From: Candidatus Hydrogenedentota bacterium
Lineage (GTDB): Bacteria; Hydrogenedentota; Hydrogenedentia; Hydrogenedentales; CAITNO01
Length of the DNA stretch: 13,980 bases
NCBI GenBank assembly: GCA_011046175.1
Contig: DSBB01000296.1
Span: forward strand, 1-13,980
Direction: 5' to 3'
The notes below the pieces were generated by a model, which was not told where the DNA came from, ran no database searches, and saw only the letters and a list, made by a program, of their open reading frames with translations. The first letter of the stretch is position 1. Each line of letters opens with the position of its first letter. Below, in pieces: positions 1 to 7,962 of the stretch. Position numbers and translations under genes: made by a program.

Positions 1-465
1 CCCATTCCCTATATTGATACAGGTTGCGATTACGTTCATACCTTTACATATTCCAACGCGGACGTTGCCCGCAACCCAAGTTCCGTCATTGCTGGCAACG
101 CTGGCAATCTTGTTTTCCAGATTGCCGCGTCGGGCTGACGCCCTCCTCGCAACGATGAAAAGTTGAGCGTACGGCACAGTTCAACTTCTTGTTCTTGATC
201 TTTTTTTTCTGTTCTATCAAGTACTACTCTATAATTATACCTGTTGCAAGATAAAAATAACAGTTCCTCACGAAATTTTGCATCCGTAAATGCTGAAACG
301 CAACGGCGACCGGGAGAGTTCCGTCTCACTCCCCCCGGCCATTCTTCTGGGACAGCCCCTGTTTCCGCAACATTTCAGTGCCGACATATTTGGTATCGCC
401 GGAAAACAGCATCACGCCTGTTACGATATTCCGTGAAAAATATTTTCCTGCCCAATGCCACAATG
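1..465. other. Gene-free left flank
   Basis: No convincing gene is visible here. Open frames on both strands are short, lack Shine-Dalgarno sequences and give low-complexity or repeat-derived translations. What the stretch does hold is a hairpin-rich repeat-like element (60-158), a 7-bp inverted repeat AAGTTGA/TCAACTT (160-166 and 181-187) and an eight-T run (201-208). A TATAAT lies at 230-235, but I could not pair it with a convincing -35 box. The region is more AT-rich than the genes that follow, as expected for an intergenic spacer. It could contain the terminator of a gene just left of the window. Confidence 0.6.
60..158. repeat. Hairpin-rich intergenic repeat-like element
   Basis: The element contains a perfect 8-bp stem GGCAATCT (103-110) and AGATTGCC (119-126) with an 8-nt loop. 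Next to it are a GGGC-TGAC-GCCC hairpin (132-143) and a GTTGC-CC-GCAAC palindrome (64-75). Its outer parts, CGTCATTGC (84-92) and GCAACGATG (149-157), are imperfectly inverted copies of each other. Read on the minus strand, the right part (TTGCGAGGAGG followed by GACGCGGCAATCT) resembles the dispersed GTCATTGCGAGGAG...GGCAATC intergenic repeat that I recall from several phyla. Only one copy is in the window, so repetition itself is inferred. Confidence 0.4.
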
Positions 466-474
466 TGGTATAAT
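466..474 (+). promoter_or_regulatory. Extended -10 promoter for the TPR gene
   Basis: The sequence TGGTATAAT is a perfect -10 hexamer (469-474) preceded by the TGn extension. No good -35 box lies 16-18 bp upstream, which fits an extended -10 promoter. The predicted transcript start is near 481, giving a leader of about 47 nt before the ATG at 528. Confidence 0.5.
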
Positions 475-527
475 TAAGAAAATCAAAGCGCGAATTGTGT
501 TACTCTATACAAGGAAGTGAGCGAAAC

Positions 528-1874
528 ATGACCAATGAAGAGGCAAAGCGCTTATACGAGGAGGCAGTTCGGCGTTATGATGGCAGGGATTTTGCAGGAG
601 CGCTGGAACTGCTTGGCCGTGTGGAGTCGGAACGGCCCAACAGCCGGCATATCATTTATCACAGCGCGTTGTGCCTTGCCGCCTTGGGTCGCGTGGACGC
701 GGCGCGCATTTGCCTGAAGAAGCTGGAGGGACGCATAGACCCCAATTCGCTGGAACGGCTTGAAAAGGAGATTGCCGACGCAACACCCGCGAAATCGGAA
801 GAGGTTGCGGCGGCAGGGGGACTGGAGGACAGCGCCGCGCCGCCGCCGGAGGGCAGCGAAAATATATTTGTTGTTCAGGCGGTGTATCCCATATCCACAG
901 AGGAATGTTCTGTCGTGGGACGCGTGAAGAAGGGGGTTTTTCATACGGATGACATTGCGAATGTCGTAGGCGCCGAGGGCGCCTTGCTGCCGGCGCCCAT
1001 CATGCGCATAGGACCTGCGGATACGCCGCTGCTGCTTGCGCGTGAAGGCCAGCGCTCGGTGATGGTGTTGCGCATAGACCCCAACCAGATTAGTTCCGGC
1101 ACTTCCATTATTTGCGAAACGCGCCGCGCCGCCCACGCGGTAACCATGGTGGCGCCGTCAAAATCATCCAAAAAAGCGTCGCTGCTGGAACGTCCCGCGG
1201 AACTCGCGCCGGTGGAGAAGCTTATGAAGCAGGGGGCGTATCGTGAGGCGGAACATTTGCTGAACGCCTATACGGCGCAGCATCCCACCAGCATTGTGGC
1301 CAAACGCATGCTTGCCCAGGTATATCTTGAATCTGATTCCCCATTGCGCGATCCCTCGAAGGCGCTTTATCTTATTCGCATGGTTTACCAAGCGGGCGGC
1401 GCGGAAGACCCTGTTGTTACGAACTTACTGGCGCAGGCTCAGGCGGAAACGGGCGACCCGGAAATGGGGCTTCGCTTTCTGGAACGCCTGTACGCCTCGA
1501 CGCTGGATGTGGAGGCTAAACAGGCGTTGGCGCAACGCATCCACGGCTTCAGAAGCAAATACGGGCTGGGTGAGGTGTGGGAATTTGCGGACGCTTATGG
1601 AGACGTTATTTTTGAATCGCACAATTCTTCTGAGGCTGTTCGCGCCATACTAAACGGTGTTGTGCCCCTTGATGCGGGGTGCCGCCGCAACCATGTGGGC
1701 AACTTCGAGCCTGTGGAAACCACCCTTGCGCCCCTTTACCCCGAGGTGGCCGCCTTATACAAACCGCAGCAGACCCAGCAATCGAGCCCCGTCTTCATAC
1801 TGATTATGGCTTTTCTGATTCTCGGCATCATTGTGGCCTGGTTTCTTCCCAGCCTTCTGAGGATGATGCAGTAG
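528..1874 (+). CDS. TPR protein with EF-Tu domain-2-like barrel and C-terminal membrane anchor
   Basis: Start ATG at 528 is chosen because AAGGAAGTGAG lies just upstream; an in-frame TTG at 495 would put that Shine-Dalgarno inside the gene. The 448-residue protein has TPR-like helices at about 4-83 (motif EEAVRRYDGRDFAGALELL), an acidic Ala/Pro/Glu linker (85-112), a beta-rich segment (113-198), more TPR-like helices (226-340) and a hydrophobic segment at 421-441 followed by a short basic tail. The middle segment (VVGRVKKGVFHTDDI at 129-143, then a conserved-type IMRIG, AREGQ and ISSGTSII) follows the pattern of translation-factor domain 2 beta-barrels, without any GTPase domain. No signal peptide is seen, so most of the protein probably faces the cytoplasm, tethered at the C-terminus. 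The role is unknown; a scaffold for protein or RNA-linked interactions is a guess. The gene stands alone and converges on the glycoside hydrolase gene. Confidence 0.8.
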   Translation: MTNEEAKRLYEEAVRRYDGRDFAGALELLGRVESERPNSRHIIYHSALCLAALGRVDAARICLKKLEGRIDPNSLERLEKEIADATPAKSEEVAAAGGLEDSAAPPPEGSENIFVVQAVYPISTEECSVVGRVKKGVFHTDDIANVVGAEGALLPAPIMRIGPADTPLLLAREGQRSVMVLRIDPNQISSGTSIICETRRAAHAVTMVAPSKSSKKASLLERPAELAPVEKLMKQGAYREAEHLLNAYTAQHPTSIVAKRMLAQVYLESDSPLRDPSKALYLIRMVYQAGGAEDPVVTNLLAQAQAETGDPEMGLRFLERLYASTLDVEAKQALAQRIHGFRSKYGLGEVWEFADAYGDVIFESHNSSEAVRAILNGVVPLDAGCRRNHVGNFEPVETTLAPLYPEVAALYKPQQTQQSSPVFILIMAFLILGIIVAWFLPSLLRMMQ

Positions 1875-1892
1875 CGGATGTCTGTCCTGCGG

Positions 1893-3839
1893 TTATCCCC
1901 GCACCACCAGCACGCGCGACTGATAAGGGGCAATATCCAGGTCGTCCGGCGCGGCGTCCGCAAGAATCGCCGGCGTTTCCGGGTCCCACCATGCCGCGGC
2001 GCCCGCTGCCGCCACCCGCATCGCTGTTTTAATTCTGTGTTTTCCTTCATTGGTAATAAGGTAAAAGTGGGCGTCGTCAATAACAACGTGCCGATAGCGA
2101 ATATCAGGACACGCCTGTTCGAGCGTCAAATCAGGGGGCGTTACCTCCGCCAGTTTTTTCAAGAGCATGTCCTTGTCCGCGGCAACGGGAATATCAGCAA
2201 TTGCGTCTTGATAGGCCAGCGCCCTGTGTGTTGCCATCAGCGGCTCGATTGCGTCCCGAACGCCGTCCTGCATGGTTTCCTCGCCGTCTATAATCAACAT
2301 CTTGTAATGCGCGCCGCCAACGGCAATCCCCTCTCCGTCCACCGTTGCCTGCCGCAGCAGCGTGTCGCCGTCAAGATAGTTGAAATCGCGCTGATGTTCA
2401 AACAGCGTCCTGGCCGCTCTCCAAGGGAGATAAGTTGCGGCGGCGAGCACGGCGATATCGCAAACATGAGTTCCGGCGCCGTTTAGCCACGATATGCGGC
2501 GGCAGTAATCCGCATAGGGTTTGTAACGGTTCCACCATGCGTTGTTCGGCCCCACGTCCGGCGGTCTTTCGTTGCGTCGCTCGCCCCGGATCGAATAGTA
2601 GAACGCGTGCGGCGACAACATGTCCACACCGCGCACGAGCAGCCAATCGGTCAGCCAGCGCATCTCCTCCCAAGTGAATTCCCAGCCGTATGCGCCAAAA
2701 CACTCATTCAGGTTGCGCGCGCGGCCGTAATTGATTTTTGCCGAAGAACCGCACTTGCCCATGGTGGAGTGGGCGCCTTCAAGAGACTTGTCCTGAAAAG
2801 GCTCGAGATAACGCCATACCACGTCCTGCCCCGGTATGTGGAAATGCTTCAACACGCCAATATCCATGGAACCCGCCGGATGACCCGTCAACGCGATATG
2901 ATGCGCGTCGCACCATTCGCTGTACTGCTTGTAATAGACTTGTTCGAGACGGGCGTTCACGGCGCGGGCGAAGTCGCGCCGGCGGCGCGGCGCTTCCGGT
3001 GCGTCCTCCTCCCACAGCGCCGCCAGATAAGGCCGGAAATCATAGCCCAGAAAGGCGTCGAGGAACGCTTCAAAATCCCATGTCCACGGCTTTACGCCCC
3101 TCTTGTGGCCGCGCCCCAGCACGTTGGGTTCATCGGTAAAGATGGCAATGATTGTTTTGCCGAAATGCGCGCCCAGCCGTTCATAATGTCGGTCGTGGGT
3201 CAAATGCAGGAAACTGGCAACCGCCTCGGGGTTCAGAATGTCGGCTGCGGGCGGGGCGCCCGGTTCACCGTCGTCCGTGCCGAAATGGACGCCGCGAATT
3301 GCGCCCAAGGACCGGGTGTTTACATACACATAGTCCGCGTCCTGATGCACGATAACTTCATCGGGCCCAAGCGCGGGACGTTTCCGCCGTTCCAAAGCGC
3401 GCGCCGCGTGGCGCGGATTTGCCGCGACCACCCGCCCCGCGCAGGAGCCCGAGGGATACATGCCTTCATCGTAAAGGATGATGCGCATGTCCCGCGCCGC
3501 CGCATGTTCCACGCAACATTGCAGCATATCCAGCCACGGTTCGGACATAAAGGCAAGCGTTTCGGGCAGTCCCATGCGCGCATGGGGAACCACGCCGTAA
3601 ACGCCGTGCGCGGCGAAATCATCCATCTGCCGGCGCAGTTCGTCTTCATTCAGGTCGTCATTGAGAAACCAAAAGGGAATGAGCGTATAGTCCCGTGGGG
3701 GATTGACAAAACGGCGGAACAACGCGTCCGGGCTGTTTGCGGCAGATGCGCTGGGCGCCTGAACCGCGCCCAGCGCGGACGCGCCCGCCGCCGCAACGGT
3801 GGCGTTCTTGAGGAAATCGCGTCGAGATTGTCTGTTCAT
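1893..3839 (-). CDS. Tat-exported GH106-like glycoside hydrolase
   Basis: The 648-residue protein starts at the ATG at 3839, with AAAGG 7 nt upstream; another in-frame ATG two codons earlier (3845) is too close to that site. The N-terminus has a twin-arginine signal (SRRDFLK at 5-11, Ala-rich core to about 34). The barrel-like body opens with PFWFLNDDL (55-63) and continues with LYDEGMYPSG (122-131), FTDEP (234-238), a GH pair (319-320) and NECFGAYGWEFTWEE (378-392). This order is characteristic of uncharacterised bacterial hydrolases near family GH106 (alpha-L-rhamnosidases). Glu237 and Glu379 are the likeliest catalytic acids, by inference. Residues 510-550 look like a glutamine-amidotransferase-type beta/alpha module and the end is beta-rich. 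It is shorter than typical GH106 enzymes and lacks an obvious large C-terminal sugar-binding region. The gene follows the sialidase-like gene by 75 bp and is probably co-transcribed. Substrate is unknown. Confidence 0.8.
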   Translation of the reverse strand: MNRQSRRDFLKNATVAAAGASALGAVQAPSASAANSPDALFRRFVNPPRDYTLIPFWFLNDDLNEDELRRQMDDFAAHGVYGVVPHARMGLPETLAFMSEPWLDMLQCCVEHAAARDMRIILYDEGMYPSGSCAGRVVAANPRHAARALERRKRPALGPDEVIVHQDADYVYVNTRSLGAIRGVHFGTDDGEPGAPPAADILNPEAVASFLHLTHDRHYERLGAHFGKTIIAIFTDEPNVLGRGHKRGVKPWTWDFEAFLDAFLGYDFRPYLAALWEEDAPEAPRRRRDFARAVNARLEQVYYKQYSEWCDAHHIALTGHPAGSMDIGVLKHFHIPGQDVVWRYLEPFQDKSLEGAHSTMGKCGSSAKINYGRARNLNECFGAYGWEFTWEEMRWLTDWLLVRGVDMLSPHAFYYSIRGERRNERPPDVGPNNAWWNRYKPYADYCRRISWLNGAGTHVCDIAVLAAATYLPWRAARTLFEHQRDFNYLDGDTLLRQATVDGEGIAVGGAHYKMLIIDGEETMQDGVRDAIEPLMATHRALAYQDAIADIPVAADKDMLLKKLAEVTPPDLTLEQACPDIRYRHVVIDDAHFYLITNEGKHRIKTAMRVAAAGAAAWWDPETPAILADAAPDDLDIAPYQSRVLVVRG

Positions 3840-3914
3840 GGACATACCTTTCAACAATGATTCGCTACGGCGGATTCTTGAAGCGGTATATGTCGGACCG
3901 GCAGTTGCCCCGGG

Positions 3915-5024
3915 TTAAGGGGCGGCGAGAAAATCCCTTTTAATGCGGGTAATGCGCGTCATGGACAGCCCCGGCATCGTGCGGGTATCGCCCGCGCAAT
4001 ACGCCAGCAGCGCATGGGCGTCCGTAAACGTGATTGCAGTATAACAATACCATCCATGCGGATTGTCCTCAAGGGTGTGGCGCACGCGCCACGTATTGCC
4101 GTCATCATCGGAAAGAGCCAGGGTCAACGGCGTCCGCTTGCCTTTCAGCGCTTCCTCAATGCCGCTGTGATCGTTCCATGCGAGCAGTATGGTGTCGGAA
4201 CCCGGCAGGGTTTTGAACGATCCCGGCGACACGGGCGTGCGCAGTTCCGTCGGCGCCGCCTCGCTCCAGGTAACGCCGTCGTCCGCTGAATACGACTTGT
4301 AGAACACGCCGCTGCTGTTGCGCAGCAGCATGAAAATCCTGCCGTCGGACAATTCCAGAACGCCCGGCTCCTGAAACCCGGTGGCGATTGTTTCAGGCGC
4401 TTCAAGCGTGGTTTCGGAGGGGCGCCATGTATGCCCCGAGTCATCGGAAAGAAAGCATATCACTTTACCCCTTTGTGAAAAGCGTTCTCCTTTGAGCGCG
4501 TGCCGCGCCGCCGGGATTATCAGGCGTCCGCCGCTCGTTTGGATGACACGGTCATTATTCACCACATAGTACCCGACAGGGTCGGGGACGCACTCGACCG
4601 GAGCGCTCCACGTGTGCGCCTCATCATGGGAAAACCGCACAAGGGGACGACAGTCGTCTTCGGCGTTTTTCCGAAGATAAAACAGGGCTATCGGGCCTTC
4701 GCGCAGCCTCAGCAACGATACGGACATGACATTCATATCGCCTTCATTGGGAAGCACCACTTCGTCCTGGTCGGTCCAGGTGCGCCCGCCGTCCCCGGAA
4801 CAGCGCGACGCCAAGCAGGCTTCCGAATGGTCGCTGGAACCGCCCACGAACCGCGTGTACACAAACAGAAGGCTGCCGTCGCGGCGCCGGATAAAATCAC
4901 CCTCGGAATTGCGTGGATTACTCGCGGACGGCGGCAGTTCAAGCACCGTCTCAACGGCGGCGTCCGGATGTTGCGCGGACACGGCAACGGCGAACATCGC
5001 CGTCATGACAACGATAATCTTCAT
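3915..5024 (-). CDS. Secreted sialidase-like BNR/Asp-box protein
   Basis: This 369-residue protein has a short Sec signal peptide (about 1-18, ending AVSA) and five Asp boxes of the S-x-D-x-G-x-T-W type: SGDGGRTW (76-83), SHDEAHTW (132-139, degenerate), SDDSGHTW (193-200), SADDGVTW (246-253) and SDDDGNTW (305-312). Their spacing of about 55-60 residues indicates a six-bladed beta-propeller of the sialidase superfamily. Candidate active-site residues are Arg38, Asp65, Glu219 (FQEPG), Arg235 (LLRNSSG) and Tyr326 or Tyr328, assigned by pattern only. The classic FRIP motif is not present, so it may act on a sugar acid other than sialic acid or be a lyase-like relative. The start ATG overlaps the kinase stop codon (ATGA), and an AAGGTG Shine-Dalgarno lies 8 nt upstream within the kinase gene, so translational coupling is likely. 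Confidence 0.82.
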   Translation of the reverse strand: MKIIVVMTAMFAVAVSAQHPDAAVETVLELPPSASNPRNSEGDFIRRRDGSLLFVYTRFVGGSSDHSEACLASRCSGDGGRTWTDQDEVVLPNEGDMNVMSVSLLRLREGPIALFYLRKNAEDDCRPLVRFSHDEAHTWSAPVECVPDPVGYYVVNNDRVIQTSGGRLIIPAARHALKGERFSQRGKVICFLSDDSGHTWRPSETTLEAPETIATGFQEPGVLELSDGRIFMLLRNSSGVFYKSYSADDGVTWSEAAPTELRTPVSPGSFKTLPGSDTILLAWNDHSGIEEALKGKRTPLTLALSDDDGNTWRVRHTLEDNPHGWYCYTAITFTDAHALLAYCAGDTRTMPGLSMTRITRIKRDFLAAP

Positions 5025-7264
5025 GGCGAAATCACCTTCTTCAATATGGCTGTCAAGTCAGCGGTCAAAAAGGGTTTTTCCAGAACAGGACAGCCTGTTT
5101 TCTCAAGGAAAAGGCGCGTTTGATAATTCATCGTGTCGGCGGTTATGAACACAATGCGTCCGGCGAGTTGCGGAAAACGCTCCTTAATGTGCGCATAAAC
5201 GTCCGCGCCGCTTAACGCTCCGGAGAGGAGATAATCCAACACCACCGCGTCATACGTGTTTTCCGCCAGTTTTTCCATGGCTTCCACGCCCGAAGAGACG
5301 GCGTCAGTCAGATAGCCGCGCATGTACAATGCCGTCTTCAGCAGGTCAAGCAAATCCGCCTCGTCATCCACCACCAGCGCCCGGCATGGGGAGGCGGGCG
5401 CCGGCCCCTGTCCAGGCTCAATGCCGCGGGCAAGGGAAACCTTTTCTGTCAACAACGGCAATTGCAAGACCATGCACGCGCCGTCCGGTTCGCCGCGAAT
5501 GGCCGTAGAAAGCGTCAGGCTTCCCCCGTAGTCATTGGCAACCGCCCGCGCCAGCGTAAGCCCCAGCCCCACCGCGCCCTTGTCCCGCTGTGTCGTGAAA
5601 AACGGTTCAAATATTCGGTCTCTGAATTCCGTCGGGACGCCGGGACCGTCATCCGCCACGCGCAGCCGCGCCGCGTCCCCCTTTACTTCAAGCGTGCATA
5701 CCACCTTTGATTCCGCGGCGCGTAACGCGTTGTCAATCAGGCTCAAAATCACCTGCGTCAGTTGTTCCGGCACACATTCAATGGCGGCGGGTTGTTCCGT
5801 AAGCCGCCATTCGATGAGAGCGCTTTGCGACGGAGCGAGCATCGGCCGCACCGATTCTCGCACGAGCAGGGAAAAGTCCGTTGTCCGGCGTTCCATGGGC
5901 GTGCCCTTGCCGAAAGCGAGCAGCTTTTCCACGATATCTTTACATCGGACGGCGTTGCGCAGTATGCGGTTAATCGCCTCTCCGGTCTGTTCCGTCGGCA
6001 GACCCTTTGCCATGACTTCGGCAAAACCAAGGACGACGCTCAACGGATTGCGCAGCTGATGCGCCACCGTCACCGCCACCTGCGCCGTCAGAGAAGAGCG
6101 TTGTTGCGTGATGATCTCCGTTTCGAGCTGTTTTTGAATCTGGTGGCGTTGCGTCATATCGTAAACGCAGCACAATGCGCGGCTGATATTGCCGCTTCTG
6201 TCCGGAACGGGCAGCATTATCAACATAAACCAGCGTGTTCCCTCGGGGCCGGTATAACAGAATTCCTCCGTAAAAAACCGCCCTGTCTCAAAGGTCTGGC
6301 GACAGGGGCAGCGATGCTTCGCGCCATAGCGTCCACGGTACAGGAAACAGCACAGCGGTTCCTTGTTGTCATATTCTTTCAGGCCCAGCGTTTTAACCGC
6401 GTCCGAGCTGTACGTTATGGCGCCGCTTTCATTCAACATCTGCAAGGGAAACGGTATTGCGCCCAGCAGGCAATCTTCCACATAGCGTATATCGTCGTTT
6501 ATTTTGTCCGTTTCCGGCATGTCCGTTTCCAGACAGAGCGCCGCGCCCGAGCGGACGCCGGCGCTGTCGAAAAGCGGCTGCACATGAAAGAACGCCTTAA
6601 TTTTGTTCTTCCCGTTGACCAGCGTGCCGGCAAACGATTTGAGTTGTTTCCCCGCTGATTTATGCCGCAACGCGGTGCGCATGCGTCCCGCCGTCTGCGT
6701 ATTGCATAGCGCCAGCATGTCCCGACCGGCAAGGGATTCGGGAGTAACCCCGAGACGCCGCGCAAACGCCAGATTTGCCGTTTCAATAAATCCCTGTTCG
6801 TTCAACAGCGCCAGAGGATGAACGACGGCCTCCACTATCATTGCGCTCTTTCGGCGTTCCGCCGCCACCATTTCCCGCGCATGTTGGGTGCAGTATTCAT
6901 TCAAATAGGCTTCATGAATATCGGCAGATTCCATAATGAAATCGTATACTTCCTTGTCCGAAAGCCCTTTTACCTTGTTCAGGCAAAAGGCAATCGTTTC
7001 ATTGCGGCAATGACGAAATGCGCGCCTCGCCTCGTCCACACCTCTGCCGTTGTTCTGAAAGTAATCCACCGTTTTGGACGCCCACTCTCCGGCGCGATAC
7101 GGCTTGCCGCCGCAATAGGCGGCCTGGTTTATCAACCACATGTTGATGATTGACCGCAATTTTTTTTCGTCCGCCGCTTTCAGATACGCAACAAGATGGT
7201 CAGTCAGCGCCTCAAGACGTTGTTCCACAAAAGCCGCGAGCAGCTTTCCCTGAGATTTTTCCAT
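5021..7264 (-). CDS. Soluble hybrid sensor histidine kinase (PAS-PAS-HisKA-HATPase-REC)
   Basis: A 747-residue protein with no membrane segment. Residues 1-135 are helical with no family assigned, faintly like RsbRD N-terminal domains. Two PAS domains follow (about 138-250 and 258-371); the second has Cys305, Cys306, Cys319 and Cys321, the last two in an HRCPC motif. The HisKA core is VAHQLRNPL with phospho-acceptor His402; Gln403 occupies the position where an acidic residue is usual. The ATPase has an N box (IDNAL, Asn512), G1 (DDGPG, 538-542), FEPFFTT (552-558) and a G2 GLGL. The C-terminal receiver has acidic Asp633/Asp634, phospho-acceptor Asp677 (VVLDY), Thr708 and Lys730. With a receiver but no output domain or visible partner, the signal must pass to a regulator elsewhere. 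The gene overlaps the sialidase start by 4 bp. The Shine-Dalgarno is weak (AGAAAG, rather far); a TATAGT at 7323-7328 (minus strand) might be its -10 box. Confidence 0.93.
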   Translation of the reverse strand: MEKSQGKLLAAFVEQRLEALTDHLVAYLKAADEKKLRSIINMWLINQAAYCGGKPYRAGEWASKTVDYFQNNGRGVDEARRAFRHCRNETIAFCLNKVKGLSDKEVYDFIMESADIHEAYLNEYCTQHAREMVAAERRKSAMIVEAVVHPLALLNEQGFIETANLAFARRLGVTPESLAGRDMLALCNTQTAGRMRTALRHKSAGKQLKSFAGTLVNGKNKIKAFFHVQPLFDSAGVRSGAALCLETDMPETDKINDDIRYVEDCLLGAIPFPLQMLNESGAITYSSDAVKTLGLKEYDNKEPLCCFLYRGRYGAKHRCPCRQTFETGRFFTEEFCYTGPEGTRWFMLIMLPVPDRSGNISRALCCVYDMTQRHQIQKQLETEIITQQRSSLTAQVAVTVAHQLRNPLSVVLGFAEVMAKGLPTEQTGEAINRILRNAVRCKDIVEKLLAFGKGTPMERRTTDFSLLVRESVRPMLAPSQSALIEWRLTEQPAAIECVPEQLTQVILSLIDNALRAAESKVVCTLEVKGDAARLRVADDGPGVPTEFRDRIFEPFFTTQRDKGAVGLGLTLARAVANDYGGSLTLSTAIRGEPDGACMVLQLPLLTEKVSLARGIEPGQGPAPASPCRALVVDDEADLLDLLKTALYMRGYLTDAVSSGVEAMEKLAENTYDAVVLDYLLSGALSGADVYAHIKERFPQLAGRIVFITADTMNYQTRLFLEKTGCPVLEKPFLTADLTAILKKVISP

Positions 7265-7404
7265 AAGCAGTCGCTTTCTACGTGTTGACGCAATTCGCGC
7301 CGGAACAAGGACTTATGGGTCTACTATATATTAACGAGGGGTTTCCCTACAGCCCGGCGATCATGAAATTCTGCGTTGAAAACCAGCGAAAACATAATGC
7401 GCGG

Positions 7405-7848
7405 TTACAACAACGCGATCACTTCTTCCTGAGTGCGGCATGCTGCGAGCGCCTTGAAGGCGTCCGGATTGCGCAGGGTAAGCATTACCTTCGCGAGAAG
7501 GCTCAGATAGGTCTTTTCGGCGTCTTTCGGCGTGGCAAACAAGATGATAATGTGAACCGGGCGGTTGTCCAGCGAGGCGAAGTCAATGCCGTCGGGGGCA
7601 ATGCCCAGCGCAATTGTCGGTTCCGTCACTTCCGGAATGCGCACATGCGGCACGGCGACGCCGCCGCCGATGCCCGTGCTTTGCACCGCCTCGCGCTCAT
7701 ATACGGCCTTCCGAAACGCTTCACAGTCGGTGATGACCGGGTTCCGGGAAACCGCCTCGATTAGAATCTCCAAAGCGTCATGCTTCGAGGCGTTCGCCGG
7801 GATAATCCGTATCTGCGACTTGTCAATAAAATCAAGCGTTGTTGTCAT
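7405..7848 (-). CDS. PTS EIIA protein of the fructose/nitrogen (PtsN) type
   Basis: The 147-residue protein spans a single PTS EIIA domain of normal length. The active-site motif GIGGGVAVPHVRIPEV (59-74) contains the phospho-acceptor His68, and the downstream GIDFASLDNRPVHIIILFATP segment (87-107) is also typical. Such stand-alone proteins take phosphate from HPr or NPr and usually regulate rather than transport; no EIIB or EIIC gene is in the window, which supports a regulatory role. The start ATG at 7848 gives the full domain, but no clear Shine-Dalgarno precedes it. A TATAAA at 7862-7867 (minus strand) would put a transcript start only a few bases from the ATG, so a near-leaderless message is possible. 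The gene follows the aminotransferase by 114 bp and precedes the kinase by 140 bp. Confidence 0.88.
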   Translation of the reverse strand: MTTTLDFIDKSQIRIIPANASKHDALEILIEAVSRNPVITDCEAFRKAVYEREAVQSTGIGGGVAVPHVRIPEVTEPTIALGIAPDGIDFASLDNRPVHIIILFATPKDAEKTYLSLLAKVMLTLRNPDAFKALAACRTQEEVIALL

Positions 7849-7909
7849 TACAGTAAGGCACTTTATATTTTCTCGGGTTTACCATATTGCCGAATGAGCC
7901 ACCGCCACG

Positions 7910-7942
7910 CGCCACCGGTATGGCGATGCCTGCTTGCGGGCA
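7910..7942 (-). other. Two adjacent small hairpins after the aminotransferase gene
   Basis: Between the aminotransferase stop and the EIIA start lie CGCCA/TGGCG (7910-7914 and 7921-7925, loop of 6) and a TGCC-t-GC-tt-GC-g-GGCA hairpin (7927-7942). No T run follows on the minus strand, so they are not a standard terminator. They could stabilise or partly separate the two messages. Confidence 0.3.
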
Positions 7943-7962
7943 CCTTTAACCATGTCCGTTTT

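Noticed and set aside
160..208. AAGTTGA/TCAACTT hairpin followed by eight Ts, considered as a terminator
   Set aside because: The T run begins 13 nt after the stem and the loop is long, so it does not fit an intrinsic terminator well; no upstream gene is visible.
36..329. Minus-strand open frame of 97 codons in the left flank
   Set aside because: It crosses the hairpin-rich repeat and has no Shine-Dalgarno or domain; its translation looks like read-through of the intergenic repeat.
1888..1903. Small hairpin TGCGG/CCGCA between the convergent genes, considered as a terminator
   Set aside because: Only five base pairs, overlaps the hydrolase stop codon, and no T run on either strand.
2607..3860. 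A 417-codon plus-strand frame opposite the glycoside hydrolase gene
   Set aside because: Shadow frame with Arg-rich composition and no domain; the minus strand has the signal peptide and conserved motifs.
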